A stretch of 37,629 nt of DNA from a bacterium. Its GTDB lineage: Bacteria; Verrucomicrobiota; Verrucomicrobiia; Opitutales; Opitutaceae. The DNA lies in NCBI GenBank assembly GCA_021782105.1, contig JAJXVO010000006.1:1-37629 (forward strand), written 5' to 3'. Shown in pieces: positions 32,536 to 37,629 of the stretch. Each line of letters begins with the position of its first letter. Positions within the stretch are counted from its first letter, which is position 1. Made by a program: the position numbers and the translations under genes. The notes under the pieces are model-generated. The model was not told where the DNA came from and did not search any database. It was given only the letters and a program-made list of their open reading frames with translations.

Positions 32536-33342
32536 ATGAGCAACATCGCATTCATCGGCGCCGGACGCATGGCCTCGGCCATGGTTGGCGGACTAATCTC
32601 GAGCGGCGCGGCGCGTCCCTCCGACCTTGCGTGCATTGGCGGCAACGACGACACGGCCAAGCATCTCGCCGAGGCGACCGGCATACGACTGGCCGGGTCG
32701 CTGCCGGACTTGCTGGCGAAAGCCGAGGCGGTGGTGCTTGCGTGCAAGCCGCAGCAACTGAGCGGGCTCGATGCGAGCCTGGTGGCGCTGACGGGCGGAA
32801 AGCTGGTGCTTTCGATCCTGGCGGGAAAGCGCATCGAACGCATCGCACAAACCTTCCCGGGTGCGCGCAACGTCGTCCGAGCGATGCCCAATACCCCGGG
32901 CCAGATCGGTGCGGGAATCACGGGGTGGTGCTCCCTCAGGCCCTTGAGCGACGGCGACCGTTCGATCGTGACGGCGATCCTCGGCTCTCTGGGGAAGACC
33001 GTCGAGTTGCAGGAATCGCTGCTCGACGCGGTGACGGCGTTGAGCGGGAGCGGCCCGGCGTATGTCTTTGAATTTGCGGCGGCACTGCGTGAGGCGGGAG
33101 TCGCGGCGGGGCTCACGCGCGAGGCGGCCTATTCGCTTGCGGTGGAGACGATCCTGGGATCGGCAAAACTGATGGCGCGCAGCACGGCGGAGGCCGAGGA
33201 GCTGCGCAACCAGGTGACCTCGCCGAACGGCACGACCTATGCCGGGCTCAAGCGCATGGAGGCGCGCGGTTTCAGGGATACGATCCTCGAGACCGTCATC
33301 GCCGCCCGCGACCGCTCGATCGAGCTCTCCCGGGAGGGGTGA
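32536..33342 (+). CDS. proC: Pyrroline-5-carboxylate reductase
   Basis: A 268-residue reductase that converts L-pyrroline-5-carboxylate to proline with NAD(P)H, the final step of proline synthesis in the cytoplasm. The Rossmann motif is IAFIGAGRMASAMVGGL, the middle is VVRAMPNTPGQIGAGITGW, and the family signature is ALSGSGPAYVFEF. The C-terminal TSPNGTTYAGLKRMEARGFRD is the dimer and active-site helix. All are standard and the length is normal. ATG 32536 lies 54 bp after the phosphatase stop; upstream in-frame residues are not conserved-like. Probably cotranscribed with the preceding gene, although no functional link is obvious. Confidence 0.97.
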   Translation: MSNIAFIGAGRMASAMVGGLISSGAARPSDLACIGGNDDTAKHLAEATGIRLAGSLPDLLAKAEAVVLACKPQQLSGLDASLVALTGGKLVLSILAGKRIERIAQTFPGARNVVRAMPNTPGQIGAGITGWCSLRPLSDGDRSIVTAILGSLGKTVELQESLLDAVTALSGSGPAYVFEFAAALREAGVAAGLTREAAYSLAVETILGSAKLMARSTAEAEELRNQVTSPNGTTYAGLKRMEARGFRDTILETVIAARDRSIELSREG

Positions 33343-33520
33343 GCGGCAGCTGGGAAGGTGTCACCAAGAACGCACTACGCGGTTTGCCCGCAGCCGGGCG
33401 TTTTGACCGCGTCGTTTGCCCCACTGCTCCGGCAAGCCTCAAGTTCGGGGAATGCCGGTCGATGTTGGTTTGTCCAGCAGAACCACGAACAGAAACGGAC
33501 AAGGACAAAACAACATTCAA

Positions 33521-33727
33521 ATGAGCATTCAAAGCATATCAGGAACGGCGTTCTCGAGCGCAGCTCAGGAGGCCAAGGAGACGGTTGCACAAACGAAGGC
33601 GGAGGCCGCCAAAGGCGACCAGCAGGCAGTGCAAAAACTGGCGAAGGAACAGGCTCAGACCGCCCAGTCGGCTCCGGCAAACGGACCGAAAACCGGCACG
33701 AGTCGTTACTTCAACGTCAAAGCCTAA
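33521..33727 (+). CDS. Small conserved protein, paralogue of the one at 23160-23375
   Basis: A 68-residue hydrophilic protein (Ala/Gln/Glu/Lys-rich), the second copy of an unnamed family. It has the core SSAAQEAKETVAQTKAEA, then KGDQQAVQKLAKEQAQ, and ends FNVKA. Of the first 46 positions 27 are identical to the other copy. Helical propensity is high in residues 12-50; the tail is Gly/Pro/Thr-rich. ATG 33521 matches the start of the paralogue. An AAGGA lies about 16 nt upstream, farther than usual. It has a 178-bp leader after proC and two hairpins directly after the stop, so it looks like a separately expressed small gene. No function can be inferred beyond possible partner binding by a coiled coil. 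Confidence 0.8.
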   Translation: MSIQSISGTAFSSAAQEAKETVAQTKAEAAKGDQQAVQKLAKEQAQTAQSAPANGPKTGTSRYFNVKA

Positions 33728-33730
33728 GTC

Positions 33731-33752
33731 GTCGGTCCGGCCACGGACCGAC
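33731..33752. terminator. Perfect 9-bp hairpin after the small gene
   Basis: GTCGGTCCG and CGGACCGAC pair over 9 bp with a GCCA loop, 4 bp after the stop codon of the 68-residue gene. No strong T-run follows (GATGGTACTTT), so termination may be partial or the hairpin may protect the 3' end. Confidence 0.55.
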
Positions 33753-33766
33753 CGATGGTACTTTGA

Positions 33767-33792
33767 GGGTGTGCTGCCCAAAGGGCACACCC
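33767..33792. terminator. Second hairpin between the small gene and the receptor gene
   Basis: GGGTGTG and CACACCC pair over 7 bp, with CCC-aaa-GGG extending the structure in the loop. It lies between the convergent ends of the small gene and the TonB-dependent receptor gene (stop at 33839). On the minus strand a CAAAG follows rather than a U-tract. It is a candidate terminator for either gene. Confidence 0.5.
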
Positions 33793-33838
33793 GGATGATG
33801 GCGCAGAGGGGGGCTTCGGCGAGGGGAGAGGGAGGCGT

Positions 33839-36280
33839 TCAGAGCGAGAAGTCGAAGTCGGATCCCTTCGCATTTTTCGACGATCTGCCGAAGGAGTAGA
33901 CGAAACCCGCATACACGGCCCGCGACGCACGACGGCGGAGCAGATTGTCGTAAAGGGCGGGTGTATCGATCACCGTCCGTTCCCTCCTGGTGTTGAACAG
34001 GTCCGAGATCGTGACGATGAACGAGAGGCCCGTTCCGGGAAATTGGTGCCTGAGTCCGAGGTTCATGTAGTGCGAAGCAAGGCGATAACCCTGAGCGGTG
34101 AGGCGTTTGCCGGCGTAGTGGGCGTCCACCTGGACATTGTCCCGCTTCGTCGGCTTCCAATCCAGGTTGAGCTTGGCCATCCAGGCGATCGTCGAGCGCC
34201 TTTCGCTGAAGCCGAGGTTGCTTGCGTCGATCTGACTATAATACGCGTTCGAGCTGAAGTTCAGGTCGACGGCCTGGCTGAGCGGTCGGGCGGCGCCGAA
34301 CTCAAGTCCCCCGGATTGGTTGGAGGACAGGTTCTCCTGGGTGGTCAGCAGGGTCACTGCGTCGACGTACCGCGTGACGGTGGTGAACGCGTTGTAGGTG
34401 TCCCGGTAGTACACAGTCGCCACGTAGCTCGTGCTGTCCCGGTTGTAGCTGTAGCCCGCCTCGAGCGAGTGCGTTTCCTCGGGCATGAGCTTCGGGTTGC
34501 CGGCACGGAGGTTGTAGGGGTCCTGGTATTCGGGGAATGGATTCAGATCGTCGCTCTCGGGGCGTCGGACGCGGTGGCTGTAGTTGAGCTGCAGCTGGGA
34601 CGTGTCGGAGAGCTGGTAGGAGAGGTGCAGGGTGGGGTGGAGGCGAAAATATTCGGTGCGGTCGGTCGCGCCGGTGGAGAGCTGGTCGGTGTGGACGAGG
34701 GTGCGCTCCACCCGAGCCCCCGCGAGGAATCCGAAGCGGCCGATCGGGCGCCCGAAGGTGGCGTAGATTGCGTCGATCCAGTCCTTGTAGATGAAGTGGT
34801 TGGTCTGGAGCGGGTCGACGACCCAGGCGGCCGAGGCGGGGTCGAAGGTGGTCGCCCGGAAATCGGTGTCGTAGGTGTTCGCGTCGCCGGAGTATCCGGC
34901 GGCGAACTTTGCCCCGCCGGCGAAGGGGTGGGTGTAGTCGACGGTGGCGTTCGTGCCGGAGTCCGTCGGGTGCATGCGGGTAGTGTCGAATTCGTCGGGC
35001 GTCGCGGGCGTGCGGTAGACGTTCTGGTAGCGGTTGTTCTCGAGCTCCTGATGCCATTCGTATCTGAAACCCACGTCGAGTTCGGTGCCCGGCGTCGCAA
35101 AAGTGTGTTCCTCGCGCGTGGTGAGCTCGACGGTCTTGTGCCATTCCGGGTCGGTCCGGAACCGGTTGTAGTCCAGCGAAACGGGGCCCCCCACGGTCTG
35201 CGCGAGGTTGCTCACGGTCGAAGTCCGGTAGAACGAGAGGTAATCATAGCTTGTGGTGGCGTGGAGCTTGTCGAGGGGCGTGAGATTCACGTCGCCGCCC
35301 AACTCGACCAGCCTGGAAAGCGGACGCATGTGCTCGGAGCTGGTCTGGTTGGTCGAAATCGGCGTGTTGGTGGAGGAGTCCGTGTGCCTGCGCGTCTCCT
35401 GACTCGTGCGATAGCGGTCATCCTGGCGCACGTTGACGGTGCCGAAAACGTTGTAGAAACCCGGATTGTAATTGAGCGATAGGCCGCCGTTTGCCCGCCG
35501 CGCGCTGCCCACGAAGGCCCGGCCGTAGCCCGAGAGGCCAGGGGCGTGACTGTGCTTCATGACCAGATTGATGATACCGGCGGTCCCGTCGGGTTGGTAG
35601 TTGGCGGCGGGATTGGTGATGACTTCCACGCGTTCGATCGAATCGGCGGAAAGTTGCTCCAGGAACATCGCGCGGTTGGCGGCGGACAGCATGGCCGAGG
35701 GCCGGCCGTTGATCAGGATCTGCACGTTGCTGTTTCCGCGCAGGCTGACCTTGCCGTCCAAATCGACCTCAACCGACGGGATGTTTTCCAGGATGCTGCT
35801 CGCGGATCCGGCTGCGCTCTGGAGGTTGCTGCCGACGTCGTACACTTTGCGGTCGATGGATTCGTAGAAGCGGGCCCTGGTCGAGGAGACGGTCATCTTG
35901 GCCAGCTCAACGGAGCCGCCTGTGGCGATGAACTGGTTTCCAAGGTCGATCTTGTCGTGGTCCTGGGAGAGGGAGAAATTCGTGATTTTGCGGGCATTGT
36001 CCGCCGCGAAGTCGAGCGAGTAGGCGCCGTCCGGCAGCCCTGCGAAATGGAACTGCCCACGGGCATCCGTCCTGTCGCGCGCGACGACATGCCGTCCCGG
36101 TTCGCGAAAAACGGTCAGGTTGGCCGAGGCGACGGGCCTGCCGGACGCGATGTCGATCAGGGCGCCTGTGACCGAGCCGGTGCCAGGCGTCATGGCGGCG
36201 GCGATACTGCCGCACACGACGGCGAAGATGAGCGTGTGAAGGAAGCGGCGGCACCGGCTTAGAAAGCGGGTTGAGTTCAC
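33839..36280 (-). CDS. TonB-dependent outer-membrane receptor with carboxypeptidase-like N-terminal domain
   Basis: An 813-residue receptor (GTG start). Residues 1-29 form a signal peptide (FLHTLIFAVVCGSIAAA). Residues 35-115 are a carboxypeptidase-regulatory-like (CarbopepD_reg) domain: GSVTGALIDIASGRPVASANLTV, then TDARGQFHFAGLPDGAYSL. Residues 120-235 are the plug: SILENIPSVEVDLDGKVSLRGNSNVQILINGRPS, then ERVEVITNPAANYQPDGTAGIINLV. The rest is the beta-barrel of the outer membrane protein beta-barrel family, with aromatic strand ends and RRPESDDLNPF, PYNLRAGNPKLMPE in the usual positions. It imports an unknown ligand powered by TonB. No regulator, lipoprotein partner or glycoside hydrolase is adjacent. 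The barrel type occurs in Bacteroidota and Verrucomicrobiota. Confidence 0.95.
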   Translation of the reverse strand: MNSTRFLSRCRRFLHTLIFAVVCGSIAAAMTPGTGSVTGALIDIASGRPVASANLTVFREPGRHVVARDRTDARGQFHFAGLPDGAYSLDFAADNARKITNFSLSQDHDKIDLGNQFIATGGSVELAKMTVSSTRARFYESIDRKVYDVGSNLQSAAGSASSILENIPSVEVDLDGKVSLRGNSNVQILINGRPSAMLSAANRAMFLEQLSADSIERVEVITNPAANYQPDGTAGIINLVMKHSHAPGLSGYGRAFVGSARRANGGLSLNYNPGFYNVFGTVNVRQDDRYRTSQETRRHTDSSTNTPISTNQTSSEHMRPLSRLVELGGDVNLTPLDKLHATTSYDYLSFYRTSTVSNLAQTVGGPVSLDYNRFRTDPEWHKTVELTTREEHTFATPGTELDVGFRYEWHQELENNRYQNVYRTPATPDEFDTTRMHPTDSGTNATVDYTHPFAGGAKFAAGYSGDANTYDTDFRATTFDPASAAWVVDPLQTNHFIYKDWIDAIYATFGRPIGRFGFLAGARVERTLVHTDQLSTGATDRTEYFRLHPTLHLSYQLSDTSQLQLNYSHRVRRPESDDLNPFPEYQDPYNLRAGNPKLMPEETHSLEAGYSYNRDSTSYVATVYYRDTYNAFTTVTRYVDAVTLLTTQENLSSNQSGGLEFGAARPLSQAVDLNFSSNAYYSQIDASNLGFSERRSTIAWMAKLNLDWKPTKRDNVQVDAHYAGKRLTAQGYRLASHYMNLGLRHQFPGTGLSFIVTISDLFNTRRERTVIDTPALYDNLLRRRASRAVYAGFVYSFGRSSKNAKGSDFDFSL

Positions 36281-36469
36281 AATATGAGAGGAGCGCCTTA
36301 GGCCGGCAGCTGCCGGGTGGCGATGGAGTCAACGATGAAGGGAGCAGGATAGGCCAAAGTGGAGAGAGCACCCGCGGATCCTGGCTCAGGTCAAGTTGGG
36401 ACAGGGATCCATGAGGATAGAAAATGCCCTTGGAAATTCCGCAGTTGGGAACGTCGTTGCGCAGGAAGC

Positions 36470-37171
36470 TCATTGCTCTGAGGCCTGGGCGGTCGGTTCG
36501 GAGCCCCATGGGCCGTGTGCGCCGCCACGGCGGAGTCCGTTGAAGGCGGCGCCGACTGCGTTGAGGAGACGCGATTTTGCGAGGTCCATCCAGTGCTTCA
36601 AATGAGGGCTGTTGGTGGCTGAATCCCGCGTCCTCCCGAAATCAACGGATTCGGAAATCCGGATGATCGCCAGTCGCTCTTCGCGGGTGTGCGAAGGCGC
36701 CGTCCGAGCGCGAACGTGGGCTTCGCGAACAAGGCCAAGAGTATTCGCCGCGTGCCGGTAGGTTTGTTGGCCGTTTCGGACGACGGGATCGGCGGCGGCG
36801 GCGAAATCGCAGGCTGGCAGGTCCATCTTCATAGCCTCGAGGAACAACGTGAACCCGCTTCCAGGCCGCGCCCAAGGCACCTCGACAGCCTGCTTCGATG
36901 GCCCTTGGGGTCCGCCTCCTCCGACCCGCGGCAATGGCGCCTTCACTTCGCACGCATATTGGAAAAAGTTCACGTGCCGCCAAACCCGTTCCTCCGTATC
37001 TTCGCACTCCAGCATCTCTCCGGTCTCCGGATGCGAAAACTTCGCGTTCTTTTCAAATCCGAGACGGATCGTCACCAAGCGCGCCTCCTTGTCGAGGTGC
37101 ACGGATTCCAGTCGCCACTGCGTCCCGCGTAATCCCAACGCAAGTTCGATGATCTGGTTCACTCCTTCCAT
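36470..37171 (-). pseudogene. ISL3-family transposase remnant
   Basis: A 233-codon open frame whose first 115 residues are the ISL3-family transposase N-terminus: LRLGFE-type strand, HPETGE, DTEERVWRHVNFFQYACEVKAPLPRV, then VEVPWARPGSGFTLFLEAM. Full-length ISL3 transposases have 400-550 residues with a DDE core. Here the sequence after residue 115 matches only fragments (REAHVRA, ERLAI near residue 170; LKHWMDLAKSRLL near 195), so the catalytic core is lost by internal deletions. It ends in a non-IS-like tail. The zinc-finger Cys pairs of some ISL3 members are absent, which can be normal for the HPETG-type branch. No terminal inverted repeats are seen. Confidence 0.65.
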
Positions 37172-37571
37172 TGATTTCTCAGCTCGTCACTTTCAGGGAT
37201 GCACGTGGTTTCTCCAGCCCGCCCCCGGTTTCGCTTCGCGCTCGGTGACTCGGGCAGCGGAGAATTTCTCCGGCGTCCGTCCGATGCAAATGGGCTTCCG
37301 CCCCGATCGTGTCGGCCGTTTTCCCGGCGGTCCTGCTCCTGTCCGTGGTGTAGTCGCTTTCCATCCACGGTATTCTACCGACCCAGGATTACACGAAGGT
37401 TACTGTTGGAGGAAATTCACGATAATTGTGCGATGCGTGAAAGAAGGCCGTGTTGGGGAGCATCGGCCGGTATTGGCTAGCGACGCGTGGAGCGATCCGT
37501 GAACCGCCGCCGGCGGAGCGGGCGCGAGGCGGGTTCGGATCGTCGCGGCGCGGGGTGCGGCGAAGCCCCGA
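37172..37571. other. Intergenic region upstream of the transposase remnant, no gene seen
   Basis: The 400 bp between the transposase remnant and the next gene carry no frame with recognisable sequence on either strand. They may include the left flank of the former insertion sequence, but I could not identify an inverted repeat or target-site duplication. Confidence 0.4.
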
Positions 37572-37629
37572 TCAAAGGCCCGTAACCTTGCCCTCGATGT
37601 GCTGGCCCTTGGCGTCGAGGACCTCGATG
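37572..37629 (-). CDS. C-terminal end of an unidentified gene
   Basis: The last 18 codons and TGA stop of a minus-strand gene whose body lies beyond the window. The tail reads IEVLDAKGQHIEGKVTGL, with a beta-hairpin-like DAKG turn. It is too short to assign to a family. Confidence 0.4.
   Translation of the reverse strand, partial: IEVLDAKGQHIEGKVTGL

Noticed and set aside
34043-35482. 479-codon plus-strand open frame
   Set aside because: It is antisense to the TonB-dependent receptor, whose plug and barrel motifs are unambiguous.
1-37629. CRISPR arrays, tRNA or rRNA genes, prophage
   Set aside because: No regularly spaced direct repeats of CRISPR size, no cloverleaf-like sequences and no phage structural genes were found by reading both strands. 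A tRNAscan or CRISPR search would settle it.

Overview
The window is about 37.6 kb of GC-rich chromosomal DNA from a Gram-negative bacterium. It encodes a TonB-dependent outer-membrane receptor, two tripartite-efflux loci, a lipoprotein TolC-type outer-membrane factor and a MurA-family enzyme. The gene mix suggests Verrucomicrobiota, possibly Opitutaceae. The clues are a GHMP-kinase/UDPGP fusion next to a divergent GalU-like enzyme, a decayed ISL3 transposase with a HPETG-type N-terminus, and few strong Shine-Dalgarno sites. This placement is inference: no rRNA or other marker gene is present. I see no tRNA, rRNA, CRISPR array, intact insertion sequence or prophage. GC-rich coding produces many long antisense open frames, which are left out.

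Layout. 1-983 (minus): a TetR regulator and the start of an RND-efflux adaptor cut by the window edge. 1205-5394 (minus): a GalU-like nucleotidyltransferase followed by a 1103-residue fusion of a GHMP sugar kinase and a UDPGP-type pyrophosphorylase. 5492-10498 (plus): a palindromic operator/promoter, a YtrA-type GntR repressor, an ABC ATPase, two large paralogous membrane proteins and a DUF2059 protein. 10576-11640 (minus): a sensor-kinase homologue whose phospho-accepting His is Gln. 11887-13382 (plus): a ketoacyl-ACP synthase and an acyl carrier protein. They converge, across a repeat-filled spacer, on a tightly coupled minus-strand operon (16509-13581) of alpha/beta hydrolase, HAD phosphatase and class III aminotransferase. 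16772-20386 (minus): RuvB, a MurA-family enzyme and a disordered Arg-rich protein with its own terminator.

20857-23938: a DUF2127 membrane protein, a TetR/flavodoxin pair with a likely operator, a 71-residue small protein and a PepSY-like secreted protein. 29475-24039 (minus): a five-gene operon of a CobW-family GTPase, a DevC-like permease, a DevA-like ATPase, a DevB-like adaptor and a TolC-like outer-membrane factor, with start/stop overlaps at three of its four junctions. It is divergent from a secreted beta-propeller protein with a CusF-like C-terminus (29605-31122), which suggests a metal-related export locus. 31231-33727 (plus): a response regulator/SpoIIE phosphatase, ProC and a second copy of the small-protein family. 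33839-36280 (minus): a TonB-dependent receptor. 36470-37171 (minus): an ISL3 transposase remnant. A gene tail runs off the right edge.

The points most worth following are the sugar kinase/pyrophosphorylase pair, the two-copy small-protein family with hairpins after each copy, the KS-ACP/aminotransferase-HAD-hydrolase locus, the His-less kinase and the CobW-DevBCA-TolC/CusF divergon.
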